DNA of 64,000 nucleotides from Brachyspira pilosicoli (GTDB lineage Bacteria; Spirochaetota; Brachyspiria; Brachyspirales; Brachyspiraceae): NCBI RefSeq assembly GCF_036997485.1, contig NZ_JAWLPU010000003.1, positions 1 to 64,000 of the forward strand, read 5' to 3'. Shown piece by piece: positions 38,097 to 48,194 of this stretch (position 1 is its first letter; each line of letters starts with the position of its first letter). The notes under the pieces were generated by a model. It saw only the letters and a program-made list of their open reading frames with translations, ran no database searches and was not told where the DNA came from. The position numbers and the translations under genes were made by a program.

Positions 38097-38234
38097 AACT
38101 ATCTTTTGTAAAGAATATTTACTTTTATGGCTAATTTTTAGTTATTATACATAGTCGTATGTATAAAATGTATTATAAATACATATAATTTAGCATATTT
38201 TAGTAAAAAAATAGTAAATTTATTGTAAAAAATA

Positions 38235-38263
38235 TTGATAATTATCCTTAAATTTGTTATATT
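38235..38263 (+). promoter_or_regulatory. Probable promoter of the PepSY-like gene
   Basis: TTGATA (38235-38240), 17-nt spacer, TATATT (38258-38263), 44 nt before the ATG. Confidence 0.6.
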
Positions 38264-38307
38264 ATAATTGTAAAGATAATTTACAATCACTTTTTAAGGA
38301 GTTATTT

Positions 38308-38736
38308 ATGACTAAATTTTTAACTTTATTAATTTCATTGACTATTTTTGCTAGCTCTAGTTTATTTGCTGATTGGGTAGTACCTGCTTCTTCATTACCA
38401 CAAAAATCAAGAGCATTCATACAGAGAGTTTATCCTAATGCTCAGATATGGAAAGTTGAGAGAGATGGAGGAAAATTTGAAGTAAAACTTTCTAACGGTG
38501 CTTCTATTGATTTCTTAGCTAATGGAAACTGGCAAAGTATAGACGGCGAGTATAACGGAGTTCCTTTTTCTGCTTTACCTGCTGCTGTAAGCGGTGCTGT
38601 AAAAAAAGCATATCCTCAAGCTATGGTAATAGACGTTGAGAAAGAATGGGGCAATTACAAAGTAAAATTAAACAATATGATGGAATTATTTATATCTTCA
38701 AATGGACAGCTTATGGGACAGAAGTTTGATGATTAA
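38308..38736 (+). CDS. Periplasmic PepSY-like (DUF2874 type) protein, paralogue A
   Basis: The 142-residue secreted protein has a signal peptide (1-20, cut after LFA). The mature part is two copies of a 50-residue unit, each with a Tyr-Pro-Asn/Gln-Ala start (YPNAQIWKVERDGGKFEVKL and YPQAMVIDVEKEWGNYKVKL), the pattern of PepSY-like, putative beta-lactamase-inhibitor-like domains. The ATG at 38308 has AAGGAG 6 nt before it. A paralogue of nearly the same sequence is at 53763-54194 (minus), 15 kb away. Binding partner unknown. It is followed by a terminator. Confidence 0.9.
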   Translation: MTKFLTLLISLTIFASSSLFADWVVPASSLPQKSRAFIQRVYPNAQIWKVERDGGKFEVKLSNGASIDFLANGNWQSIDGEYNGVPFSALPAAVSGAVKKAYPQAMVIDVEKEWGNYKVKLNNMMELFISSNGQLMGQKFDD

Positions 38737-38754
38737 GAATATTGAATTTACTAA

Positions 38755-38790
38755 AAAGCCTCAAATTGTACTAGGATTTGAGGCTTTTAT
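38755..38790 (+). terminator. Rho-independent terminator after the PepSY-like gene
   Basis: Arms AAAAGCCTCAAAT and ATTTGAGGCTTTT around an 8-nt loop, 18 nt past the stop. Confidence 0.9.
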
Positions 38791-38869
38791 TATTTCAAAA
38801 AATATTAGATATGTTTAAAAAGCTACTGACAAGAATTAATTAAAAAATTTTTTAATGATAATATATTAT

Positions 38870-38905
38870 CAACTTTTTCCCGCCGCAAAAAGTGCAAGTA
38901 TTTTA
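38870..38905 (+). repeat. Convergent-gap repeat, copy 5 (short)
   Basis: Only the hairpin box is left (ATCAACTTTTTCCCGCCGC followed by AAAAAGTGCAAGT), between the convergent PepSY-like gene and fhs. Confidence 0.75.
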
Positions 38906-38986
38906 ACTTCATATATTATTAATATATATTAAATATAATGTAACTTTATATTTAAAATTTTAGCTATATTCAAAAATTAGCTCATA

Positions 38987-40648
38987 TTAAAATAAACCTG
39001 TAATCTTGCCGTTTTCATCTATATCTATATTGCATGCTGCAGGCACTTTTGGAAGACCTGGCATATCAATAATTCCGCCTGCCATAGCAATTATAAAACC
39101 AGCACCTGAAGCAAGTTTTATTTCATCAATATTTAAAGTATAACCTTTAGGAGCATTTAAAAGTGCTGGGTTATCTGATATTGACTTTTGTGTTTTTGAC
39201 ATACATATAGGCAAGTCTCCAAAGCCAATAGATTCTATTTTTTTCATCATTTTATTAGCTTTATTAGAGAATTTTACCTCTCCTGCTCCGTATATTTCTT
39301 TACATATATATTCAATCTTTTCTTTTATAGGTTTATCTAAATTGTATAATGGCTTATAATTTGATTCTTCAGAAGTTACTTTTACAACCTTTTTTGCTAA
39401 ATCTTCTCCGCCTTCTCCGCCATGCTCCCAAACCTCACATAATGAAATATCAACACCCATATCTTCACAATGTTTTTTAATTAATTCTACTTCTTTATCA
39501 GTATCAGAAACAAATTTATTAATAGCAACAACCACAGGTACATTATATTTTTTCATGTTTTCAATATGCTTGTCTAAATTTTCAAAACCTTTATTCAAAG
39601 CATTTAAATCTTCTTTGTTTAGTTCTAAAGCACCTCCATGATGTTTTAAAGCTCTTATAGTAGCAACCAACACTATACAATTAGGCTTAAGTCCAGCAAC
39701 ACGGCATTTAATATCAAGAAACTTCTCAGCTCCTAAATCTGCAGCAAAACCAGCCTCTGTAATAGTGTAATCAGAAAGTTTCAAAGCCAATTTTGTAGCA
39801 AGTATTGAGTTACAGCCATGAGCAATATTAGCAAAAGGTCCTCCATGAACTATAGCAGGAGTATTCTCAAGAGTCTGAACTAAATTGGGTTTTATGGCAT
39901 CTTTAAGCAAAGCACAAGCAGCACCTTCAACTTTTAAATCTTTTACTTTTAGAGGATTATCATTAACATCATAAGCAAATACAATATTTCCTATTCTCTC
40001 TTTCAAATCCATTAAAGAATTAGACAAACAAAGTATAGCCATAATCTCTGAAGCAACAGTTATTTGAAAAGATGATTGTCTTGCAACTCCGTTCTCGCTT
40101 CCGCCAAGCCCTATAACAATATCCCTTAAAGCCCTATCATTCATATCAACAACTCTTTTAAATATTATCTTGTTAGTATCAATTTTTAATTCATTGCCTT
40201 GTTTAATATGATTATCAATACAAGCTGATATTAAATTGTGAGCAGAACCTATAGCATGGAAATCACCATTAAAATGCAAATTAATATCTTCCATAGGAAC
40301 AATTTGAGCATAACCTCCCCCGCAAGCTCCGCCTTTAATTCCAAATACAGGACCAAGTGAAGGCTCTCTTAAAGCAGCAACTGCATTTTTACCTATTTTG
40401 TTTAGTCCCTGTGTTAGACCTATTGTAACAGTGGATTTTCCTTCCCCTGCTGGTGTTGGAGTTATTGCTGTTACTAACACCAATTTACCGTCTTTTTTAT
40501 CTTTTAATTTATTTAAAACTGATAATTCTATCTTTGCTTTATATTTACCGTAAACCTCATAATCTTCATCTGTGAGATTAAGCATTTTAGCTATTTCATC
40601 TATTCTTTTTAATTTGCATTCTTGTGCTATTTGTATATCTGTTTTCAT
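38987..40648 (-). CDS. fhs: Formate-tetrahydrofolate ligase
   Basis: Fhs makes 10-formyl-THF from formate, THF and ATP, feeding one-carbon metabolism (and running in reverse in some purine or amino-acid fermenters). The 553-residue length is normal. The ATP loop [10 protein letters not shown] is at residues 64-73, followed by the family's long conserved run (TIGLTQGL..., [16 protein letters not shown]). AGGAG precedes the ATG. The upstream gap (40649-40998) contains repeat copy 6. No folD or other THF gene is next to it. Confidence 0.97.
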   Translation of the reverse strand: MKTDIQIAQECKLKRIDEIAKMLNLTDEDYEVYGKYKAKIELSVLNKLKDKKDGKLVLVTAITPTPAGEGKSTVTIGLTQGLNKIGKNAVAALREPSLGPVFGIKGGACGGGYAQIVPMEDINLHFNGDFHAIGSAHNLISACIDNHIKQGNELKIDTNKIIFKRVVDMNDRALRDIVIGLGGSENGVARQSSFQITVASEIMAILCLSNSLMDLKERIGNIVFAYDVNDNPLKVKDLKVEGAACALLKDAIKPNLVQTLENTPAIVHGGPFANIAHGCNSILATKLALKLSDYTITEAGFAADLGAEKFLDIKCRVAGLKPNCIVLVATIRALKHHGGALELNKEDLNALNKGFENLDKHIENMKKYNVPVVVAINKFVSDTDKEVELIKKHCEDMGVDISLCEVWEHGGEGGEDLAKKVVKVTSEESNYKPLYNLDKPIKEKIEYICKEIYGAGEVKFSNKANKMMKKIESIGFGDLPICMSKTQKSISDNPALLNAPKGYTLNIDEIKLASGAGFIIAMAGGIIDMPGLPKVPAACNIDIDENGKITGLF

Positions 40649-40764
40649 AAATGTGACTCCTAAGCAATAAATTATTTATAGATTTTAGACTATTATAAAG
40701 TATTTAAAATATTATAAAATAGATTTAAAAATTATTATACAATAAAATAGTAAAATTTTTTAAG

Positions 40765-40985
40765 TTTGTCAACTGCGAGCCGCAGCACCTATACGCACGG
40801 TATTGCCTACATTTATTCAATACACTCTATACGTGCGGTTTAATTGCTTATTATTACACAAAAATAAGAGTTTATTTTAGATATAAAGCATATTTAATAA
40901 CATATTATAAGTTTTTATATCCTTAATAAATTATGGTTCTATTTTCAAATAAATAAAAATTGACAAATTATAATTGTTTAGGTAT
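40765..40985 (+). repeat. Repeat family, copy 6 (diverged; tandem gap)
   Basis: The block lies between the fhs start and the recJ stop, both on the minus strand, so it is the only copy not in a convergent gap. It has a GCGAGCCGCAG box and a hairpin with arms CGCACGG/CCGCACG-type (about 40790-40842) similar to the middle of copy 1, and the tail ATAATTGTTTAGGTATAT near 40965-40985. The core AACTTTTT hairpin is not present. Confidence 0.6.
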
Positions 40986-40998
40986 ATACTAAAATATT

Positions 40999-43170
40999 TT
41001 AATTTATCTCATAATTCTCTATATAAATCTTTACTTCTTTGCTGCCATTAAATCTATTAATTTTTATCTTGTATGAAATATTTATAAAATTTGATGCTTC
41101 CAATTTAGAGCATTCTTCTTCTGATGAACTCCAAATTATGGCACTAACTTTGCTGCTGTTTTTTTGTAATTGCAGCTTTAAATGAATCTTATTATTTTTG
41201 TTTATTTTTTCTATAGAGTTTATAGTAACCCTATTTGTAAGAAACACAGGCTCTTCATTAGCAAAACCATAAGGCTCAAATAATTCTAAATATTCGGCAA
41301 ATTGCATATTAATATCTTTAAAATCTAATTCCAAATCATAAGTTTTTTCATCTTTTGAGGTGTTAAAATTTTCTTCCGAAGCATATTTAATAATTTTTTT
41401 AGCAAACTTTTCAAAATTATTTACACTCACAGTAAACCCAGCAGCATTTTTATGCCCACCAAACTTATCTAAATAAACACTTGAATACTCAAGCATATCG
41501 CGTGCATTATCATCGCCCCTGCTTCTAATACTTCCCGTACAAACTCCATCTTCTTTAGACTCATAAAGTATAACAGCAGTCTTTCCATATTGACTTAAAA
41601 CCTTGCCAGCTATAAGCCCAGTTAAACCTCTATCTATTAAATCGCTCTTTACTATTATAATAGGGTAGGACATGCAATTATTATCTCTTATATATTCGCA
41701 CACTATATTAAAATTACTTTCTGTAAGAGATTTTCTTGTTTCGTTTAAATTATAAACTTCTTCAGATAATTGAAAAGCCTCTTCTCTGGTTTCAGAAGTT
41801 AAAAGCCTTAAAGCATATTCAGGCTTTCCCATTCTTCCAGCAGCATTGATAAAAGGAGCAAGCCTCCAACTTACAGCCTGAGTATCAACTTTAGTGTTTA
41901 GTAATTTTATTCTCTCTAATATAACATTGTATCTTATATGATTAGGCTTTTCTAATTCTGCCAAAGCACATTTTATATAAGCCCTATTCTCTTCAATAAG
42001 CGGCACAACATCGGCAACTGTTCCAAACAATACTAATATAGATTCTCTTTTTATATAGTTTTGCAATTGCTTTTGACTTAAATAATACATTCTTCTAAAA
42101 ATTTCCATTTTTATTATTAAGTCTCTATAGAGAATATTATCATACTTATATATATTAACTTTAAGAAGCAAAGCAAACTCATCTAATGTATTAACTGACT
42201 TGATATTAACCCCGCCATAATTAGCACCCAACTGAAGTAAATCATAAACATTATCATATTCAGGCAAATATAGTTCATATTTTTCATATAGTCTAAGAAG
42301 TTTTTTAAGCCTAATCTCTCCGCCTGTAAGAACCAATACAACATTCTCTCCCTCAAACATATAACTACCCAACTCTTCTAAAACTTCATCTTCTGATAAA
42401 AACTCTTCATAATAATCTAAATAAATTGATTTATAAGCATTTTCATTATTTACAAGCTCAAAGCCAAATACATCATCACTATAAACAAAATTAGTAGCCT
42501 TTAATGCTCTTATTCTTTTTAATCTATCAGTATTTTTATCTATCTCATAATCTAATATAATAATGTCTTTGTTATAAAGTTTAGTATAAGAAAAAACAAA
42601 TGCCTGCATAAGCTTAAATGCAACAGCACATCCAGAAAAATTTTTAGAAACAAAACCAGTATTTGAAAGCTTAGGATTAAATATTAAATAGGCATTAGGT
42701 AGTATTTCAGGTATATCATGATGGTCTGTTACTATAATATCTATAGAATGCTCCCTCGCAAACTCAACTTCTTCAACATTTGATATGCCGCAATCAACTG
42801 TGATAATTAAACTTACCCCAGAATTAGCATACTCTTCAATAACATCTTTTGAAAGCCCATAACCCACTTCATGATTAGGCACAAATGCTTCAACATTTTT
42901 TGTAACAGCCTTAAGAGTATTATATATTATAGAAGCAGCAGTAACACCGTCAGCATCTTTATCGCCATATATCAATATTTTTTCATTATACTCTATAGCC
43001 TCTTTTAGCCTATCTACAAAAGCATTCATATCCCTAATATTAAATGGATTAGAAAGCGAATATATATCCTGAAAGAAAAAATCAAAAATATCCTCTTTTG
43101 AAACTATACCCCTTAATTTTAACAGCTCTTTTATAATAGGATTTAAATTATCTATGTCAATTTTTTGCAT
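40999..43170 (-). CDS. recJ: RecJ single-stranded-DNA exonuclease with large inserted domain
   Basis: RecJ degrades single-stranded DNA 5' to 3' in recombination and repair. The 723-residue protein is longer than typical RecJ (about 560-580). Motif I DKDADG (70-75), VDCGIS (125-130), DHH (149-151) and GTVADVVPL (383-391) are all present, as are the DHHA1 GRMGKPEYAL and GGHKNAAGF regions and an OB-type C-terminus. The extra length lies between DHH and GTVADVVPL: about 160 residues (about 200-365) that read like a DnaQ/DEDDh exonuclease fold (ILDYE at 206-209, VLVLTGGEIRLKKLL, then a terminal HxxxxD-like NILYRD). The rest of the enzyme appears complete. An AAAGG ribosome site is weak. Confidence 0.92.
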   Translation of the reverse strand: MQKIDIDNLNPIIKELLKLRGIVSKEDIFDFFFQDIYSLSNPFNIRDMNAFVDRLKEAIEYNEKILIYGDKDADGVTAASIIYNTLKAVTKNVEAFVPNHEVGYGLSKDVIEEYANSGVSLIITVDCGISNVEEVEFAREHSIDIIVTDHHDIPEILPNAYLIFNPKLSNTGFVSKNFSGCAVAFKLMQAFVFSYTKLYNKDIIILDYEIDKNTDRLKRIRALKATNFVYSDDVFGFELVNNENAYKSIYLDYYEEFLSEDEVLEELGSYMFEGENVVLVLTGGEIRLKKLLRLYEKYELYLPEYDNVYDLLQLGANYGGVNIKSVNTLDEFALLLKVNIYKYDNILYRDLIIKMEIFRRMYYLSQKQLQNYIKRESILVLFGTVADVVPLIEENRAYIKCALAELEKPNHIRYNVILERIKLLNTKVDTQAVSWRLAPFINAAGRMGKPEYALRLLTSETREEAFQLSEEVYNLNETRKSLTESNFNIVCEYIRDNNCMSYPIIIVKSDLIDRGLTGLIAGKVLSQYGKTAVILYESKEDGVCTGSIRSRGDDNARDMLEYSSVYLDKFGGHKNAAGFTVSVNNFEKFAKKIIKYASEENFNTSKDEKTYDLELDFKDINMQFAEYLELFEPYGFANEEPVFLTNRVTINSIEKINKNNKIHLKLQLQKNSSKVSAIIWSSSEEECSKLEASNFINISYKIKINRFNGSKEVKIYIENYEIN

Positions 43171-43246
43171 AAAAGCCTTTATTAATTAATATTTATAAAT
43201 TACAACAACAAGTATATTTTATTTGTTTCAATGTTTCAAGTATAAT

Positions 43247-44635
43247 TTAAGCCTCATTTTCTTTAGCAGCAGAATGACTAGCTATATTAGCATCTTTCTT
43301 CCAATGTCCTGTGAAATAATAAATAAGTATAAGAGACATACTAATAAAGTTGACAATAGCCATAGTAGTCCATACTCCCCACAAACCCATTTTAGTAGAT
43401 AAAAAATGTGCAAGAGGAATTCTTATAAGTATATGAGCAACAAAAGCAAATATCATAAGTATAAAAGTTTTGCCAGCCCCATTAATAACACCATTAGTGG
43501 CAAACATTACTGAAAGCATAATTATAGAAGGCATAACCACATATATATAACTTTTTGTATATTTTAATACACTCATATCTGAAGTAAATAATCTCACTAT
43601 AAGCTCTGGAAATAATACAGAAAAAAGCGCCATAAATGTAGAAAGACCTATTCCTATTTTAAGTCCAGCTTTATATATCTCTTTTACTCTATCCATTCTA
43701 TTAGCACCAATATTTTGAGCAACCATAGTGGCAATACCAGCAGATAAAGCTAAAAGCGGTAAAAATGATAAAGAGTCCACCCTCATAGATACAGCAACAG
43801 AAGCAGAAGCCTCCTCTCCATAAGTGTTAATAATTCTATTTAAAAATAACCAACTAATTGAAATTATTAATTGCATAGCAGCAAAAGGCAAACCTATCTT
43901 AAACATTAACTTAGTAATATGAGCATCAAAAACAACTCTAAAAGGATTAGCACGTACTATACTATCTTTAATTTTTAAATATATCATACTAACAGCAACA
44001 GATATAAATTGAGAAAACACAGTGGCATAAGCAGCCCCATCTAATCCCATAGCAGGAAAACCAAATAATCCCTTTATCATAATAGGGTCTAATATCACGT
44101 TAATAACAGAAGCTATAGTTAAAAATATAAGAGGCCTTACAGTATCTCCTATCCCTCTAAGCAAAGCAGATATTAAAAAATAATAGAATAAAAATGGAAA
44201 TCCTATCATGCTAATTCTAAAGTAACTAACAGAATATTCCATTATACTGTCAGCCGCATTTAAAAATTTCATTAATATAGGCGCAAATAAATATCCCAAT
44301 ATAGCCAAAGCCAAAGAAAGTATTACGCTCATAGTAGTAGAAACCCTAGAAATATAAAGCACAGAATCCTTATCATTAGCACCAAAATATTGACCAATCA
44401 AAACATTTGAAGCAACAGTAACACCAGAAGCTATAGCCTGAAGTATTAATATTATAGGAAAGCTCACAGCAATGGCACCAAGCCCTTTAGGACCTATCAT
44501 CTGACCTATCCAAATTGTATCAACTATATTGTAGGCTATATTTAAAAGGTTACCGAGTATCATAGGCACTACCAAGTTAATAAGCCCTCTGTTTACATTC
44601 CCTTCTGTAAGCTCTAACATCTTATTTTTTTTCAT
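43247..44635 (-). CDS. MATE family efflux transporter
   Basis: The membrane transporter of 462 residues has about 12 transmembrane helices in two related halves, as in NorM/DinF-type MATE antiporters, which export organic cations or drugs using Na+ or H+. The N-terminus contains the family's NRGLINLVVPMILGNLLN segment. The ATG at 44635 has TGAGGA 6 nt upstream, and an ATG four codons earlier (44647) is less likely. Substrate unknown. It lies about 76 bp upstream of recJ on the same strand, with an independent or shared promoter not resolved. Confidence 0.93.
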   Translation of the reverse strand: MKKNKMLELTEGNVNRGLINLVVPMILGNLLNIAYNIVDTIWIGQMIGPKGLGAIAVSFPIILILQAIASGVTVASNVLIGQYFGANDKDSVLYISRVSTTMSVILSLALAILGYLFAPILMKFLNAADSIMEYSVSYFRISMIGFPFLFYYFLISALLRGIGDTVRPLIFLTIASVINVILDPIMIKGLFGFPAMGLDGAAYATVFSQFISVAVSMIYLKIKDSIVRANPFRVVFDAHITKLMFKIGLPFAAMQLIISISWLFLNRIINTYGEEASASVAVSMRVDSLSFLPLLALSAGIATMVAQNIGANRMDRVKEIYKAGLKIGIGLSTFMALFSVLFPELIVRLFTSDMSVLKYTKSYIYVVMPSIIMLSVMFATNGVINGAGKTFILMIFAFVAHILIRIPLAHFLSTKMGLWGVWTTMAIVNFISMSLILIYYFTGHWKKDANIASHSAAKENEA

Positions 44636-44977
44636 AATTTTCCTCATTATTATTAATCATTATTAATTTTTAATTATTATTTTTTTGATAGTAATATTTT
44701 TTATTTCATCAAAGTTTTGTAGTTTCGACAAAAAATAAAATATACGTATAAACAATGCTTGAACAATTACAGTTTCTTTTTTGCTTGCGTTTTAAAAGCT
44801 TTATGTAAAAAAGCTTAATACAATTAGATAAAATAAAAATATTCAGATAAACAGTAGAAAATATTATATCTACAAAAAAATAATGTCAATATAGAAAAAC
44901 TATATTTTTTATATAGTTAATCGATAAATAAAAAATATAATATAATGTTTTTAAATAAATGAATAGTAAGCGCATCA
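44636..44977. other. AT-rich divergent gap before the HEXXH barrel gene
   Basis: The gap is 342 bp of AT-rich sequence. A small inverted repeat (AAGCTTT ... AAAAGCTT) lies near 44797-44816. No repeat-family element, tRNA or terminator is visible. Confidence 0.45.
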
Positions 44978-45005
44978 TTGACAAAAATATGTAATAATAT
45001 ATATT
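44978..45005 (+). promoter_or_regulatory. Promoter abutting the start codon (leaderless candidate)
   Basis: TTGACA (44978-44983), 16-nt spacer, TATATT (45000-45005). The ATG of the next gene begins 7 nt after the -10 box, and no Shine-Dalgarno sequence lies between. Confidence 0.65.
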
Positions 45006-45012
45006 TTACGCT

Positions 45013-47793
45013 ATGAAAAAATATGTACTTATTTTCTTAATATTTTCTATATCTGTATTACACGGTCAGCTTCAAATATTCAAACCATTTAGAAAATTAA
45101 ATACAATAAATACAGAGAAATTTGAAATAATATTTCCTATTGAGTCAAGAAGAAGTGCCGAAAAATTAGCTTCTATTGCTGATGATATTTATGAAGAGTA
45201 TTCTAAAATATTAAACAGCAAAGTATACGGTAAAATACCAGTAGTTATCACCCCTGATATAAATTTATTTAATTCTGTAGCAGTACCTGTTCCATATCCC
45301 AGAATAATATTATTTGACACAGCGGAATCTGGAGAGCTTACTATAGATGAAGATAATTTTAGAGGCACATTTATACATGAGCTTGTACATTTACTTAGCT
45401 TAAACTCTGAAAAAGCTGGTATTCAAACAAGAATTTTCGGCAGTTGGGCTTCACTTGTTTTTATAAATACACCTGGGTTTATGCTTGAAGGTGTTACTGT
45501 GAGTATGGAGAGCTATAAAGGCTTTGGTAGAGCCAATGACCCATTAGTAAAACAGAGATTAAGACAAGATATATACGAGGGCAAGTTTAAAACACCTATG
45601 CAGGCTAGTGATCTTTGGAGAAAACGTCCAGGTGGAACTGTATATTATGAATATGGGGGGCTTTTCTCAAAGTATTTGCAAGAGCGTTTTGGAATGGATA
45701 AGTATAATGAACTTTGGGACGCTATGAGGCATAAATTTTCTTTTTCCTTTAACGTATATAATGCTGGGTTTTATGGAGCTTTTAAAAAGGTTTATAATAT
45801 AGATTTTCTTGATGTGTGGGGTGAGTTTCAAAATTATATTATGATTAAAAATATTAACCCAAGTGAAGCTCTTAGGGTTAATGATAAAGAAACATACATT
45901 GAAGATATAGATTCTTATGATGATACGCTTTATTATATAGATTCTAATCTTGGTGCTTTATATTCATACAAAAAAACAAGGAACAATGAAAACAATAAAA
46001 AAGATTTAAAATTTGAATTTCTAATAGATAAAAGCTCTGAGAGTTTGGATATTTCTGCAGATGGAAAAAGAGCAGTGATTGTATCTTATACTTATAATGC
46101 TGGGCTTTATAGATATATAGTAAAAGAATATGATTTAGAAGCAAAAAAAAGAACAAAAAGAAAATGGTATGATTTGCAATATGCTAACTTTTTTAGAGGC
46201 GGCATAATAGGTATAGGTAAAGATTTGCATAATACTACTTTTATTTATATTGATGAAAATAATAACAGAGAAGTATTGCTTGAGCCTAATGATAGCATTA
46301 CTTATACTTCTCCTACAGTAATAGATGATAATACAGTAGCTTTGATAGTAATAGATAAAGGTGTTAAACATATAGCTATTTATGATTATAATAATAAAAC
46401 TCTTAAATATGTTAATACACAAGATAATACTCTTAATTATGTTCGTTATTTAAGATACTCAAATAACAGGCTTTTATTTTCTTATAATAATGATGATAGT
46501 TTTTATAGGTTAGGGGAATTAGATTTAAATGCTAATAGAATAAGATTATACAATAAAAACTATTCTGGTGGTGTATTATCATCTGTTAATGTTTTAGAAA
46601 ATGGTGAGAATGTTGTTTATTATAAAGGCAGATTTTCTGAATATGATAGATTAATGATTGAAGATACTACTATTAATCCAGAAACAAAAAATATAACTCT
46701 AATAGATAAAACAATAGAAAAGTATAATTTTACTCCTCAAATGGAATTAGGAAAACATAATCCTTTTAAATATATTAAACCTTGGTCTTTATGGTTTCCT
46801 TTCCCATTATTTAATGATACATTTCAATATTTCTTTAATGGTATAGGATTAGCTACTGCGGTATCTTCTGTAGAGTTTGATAATCTTTCTATATTGATGA
46901 TTGGCTATGATATACCTTCTCAATTTTTACAAACTCAATTAGATATGAGATTTTATGATTTACTTTATCCTATCAATTTTCAATTTGGAAGCGATATAGT
47001 TTATTCAACTTATAGCAAATATTGGAGAGTAAGCAGTGCTATTAATATGCAATTTAATCTTTTTACAGAGAGTGATAAGGTGTTGTTTTATATAGCTCCT
47101 ACAATATCTACTGCATTATTTTCTGATACAATGTATTATAACAATCCTCTTTATTATCAAAGTGCTTTTAATTGGAAATTTTCTTCTTGGACTTTGAATA
47201 CTACATTAGCTGCTATTTTTAGATTTAAATCTGCTTCTGATAAACCATATTTCGATGACTTAGTTCAAATTGCACTTTATCCTACTTATTCTGTTAGATA
47301 TAATAAATTTGCTTTAGATTTTAAAACACAGTTTCAAACAAGGTATGCACCTATTAGAGCAAGTTTTTACGGCTCTTATGCATTTGATACTACTGCAGCA
47401 TTTAATGGTGCTTCAAAGGTTTTCGGCGGAAGATATGTTGCAGCACCTAGTGAGTTTTATAATTATGTAAGCCAAGAGAAATACAGCGATAATTATTTTC
47501 TTGCTGGCGATATAGAGCTTTTTGGTTATTTGGATGCACAATTTAATTTGAGTCATTTATATTTTGAAAACTTCTTTGCTTCACTTTCTTATAGGGGAGC
47601 TTATTATTCTAAAGATTATATGCAGTCTGTAGCATTAAAAGTGGGATGTGATTTAAGCGTACTTGTTTTGCCGTATAATGTAGTTACTGGTCAGCCTTAT
47701 ATATCTTTAGCACTAAAAATGCCTGAAAGAATTAGTGATAACATATCTGTTAATGATTTATATATAAGTTTCGGCTATCAGTTTGCTTGGTAG
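45013..47793 (+). CDS. HEXXH metalloprotease / propeller / outer-membrane barrel fusion
   Basis: The 926-residue secreted protein has a signal peptide (1-19), then a gluzincin-like protease region with HELVH at 122-126 and a downstream Glu at about 159 (PGFMLEGVTVSMES). The middle (about 290-560) has strand-rich repeats with the SADGKRAVIV pattern of WD40/TolB-like propellers. The last 300 residues are typical of outer-membrane beta strands, with alternating aromatic and polar residues, and end in a C-terminal Trp after FGYQFA. The likely position is outer membrane with the protease part exposed. I know no exact family name. The promoter abuts the ATG. A repeat block and the DUF167 gene follow. 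Confidence 0.8.
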   Translation: MKKYVLIFLIFSISVLHGQLQIFKPFRKLNTINTEKFEIIFPIESRRSAEKLASIADDIYEEYSKILNSKVYGKIPVVITPDINLFNSVAVPVPYPRIILFDTAESGELTIDEDNFRGTFIHELVHLLSLNSEKAGIQTRIFGSWASLVFINTPGFMLEGVTVSMESYKGFGRANDPLVKQRLRQDIYEGKFKTPMQASDLWRKRPGGTVYYEYGGLFSKYLQERFGMDKYNELWDAMRHKFSFSFNVYNAGFYGAFKKVYNIDFLDVWGEFQNYIMIKNINPSEALRVNDKETYIEDIDSYDDTLYYIDSNLGALYSYKKTRNNENNKKDLKFEFLIDKSSESLDISADGKRAVIVSYTYNAGLYRYIVKEYDLEAKKRTKRKWYDLQYANFFRGGIIGIGKDLHNTTFIYIDENNNREVLLEPNDSITYTSPTVIDDNTVALIVIDKGVKHIAIYDYNNKTLKYVNTQDNTLNYVRYLRYSNNRLLFSYNNDDSFYRLGELDLNANRIRLYNKNYSGGVLSSVNVLENGENVVYYKGRFSEYDRLMIEDTTINPETKNITLIDKTIEKYNFTPQMELGKHNPFKYIKPWSLWFPFPLFNDTFQYFFNGIGLATAVSSVEFDNLSILMIGYDIPSQFLQTQLDMRFYDLLYPINFQFGSDIVYSTYSKYWRVSSAINMQFNLFTESDKVLFYIAPTISTALFSDTMYYNNPLYYQSAFNWKFSSWTLNTTLAAIFRFKSASDKPYFDDLVQIALYPTYSVRYNKFALDFKTQFQTRYAPIRASFYGSYAFDTTAAFNGASKVFGGRYVAAPSEFYNYVSQEKYSDNYFLAGDIELFGYLDAQFNLSHLYFENFFASLSYRGAYYSKDYMQSVALKVGCDLSVLVLPYNVVTGQPYISLALKMPERISDNISVNDLYISFGYQFAW

Positions 47794-47849
47794 ATTATTA
47801 TACCTATTTTTATAATTATTGGTAAGAATTAATCATGAAATGTTATGAT

Positions 47850-48145
47850 ATATTATGAAATAACTATATTTTGTCATGCAAGTTTTTGTTTTATTCAACT
47901 TTTTCCCGCCGCAAAAAGTTGCAAAAAGTGCAAATGTTTCAGCTATTTAGATAATCTTCGCAAAAGTGCAAAAAAAAATATATAATAATAAATTATATTT
48001 TTGAATATAATTAAGTATTACTTCATAAAAATGCAGTTCTTTTGGTTCTTTTATACCAATACCACAGGCACTTCCTTCGGTCGTAAAAGAACTGTGGGTG
48101 TGTACCCTAAGGGCACGCTTCGCAGGGAGTAGTCCCCACAAATAA
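47850..48145 (-). repeat. Convergent-gap repeat, copy 7
   Basis: The block lies between the convergent barrel gene and the DUF167 gene. It has the hairpin box (AACTTTTTCCCGCCGC and AAAAAGTTG) at about 47898-47924, AAAATGCAGTTCTTTTGG, the TTCTTTTATACCAATA box, a GTACCCTAAGGGCACGCTT module and GTGGG stretches. A 64-codon frame (47947-48141, minus) is repeat sequence and is not called. Confidence 0.85.
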
Positions 48146-48194
48146 TTAAAATAAAAAAATATTATAAATATAATTCAGCTTTCAAACAAATATA

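Noticed and set aside
44780-44825. Terminator for MATE or small RNA near AAGCTTT/AAAGCTT
   Set aside because: The arms are short and AT-rich, lie upstream of the MATE start, and have no nearby gene end to serve.
47947-48141. 64-codon frame on the minus strand
   Set aside because: It is repeat copy 7 read as protein; no ribosome site or family likeness.
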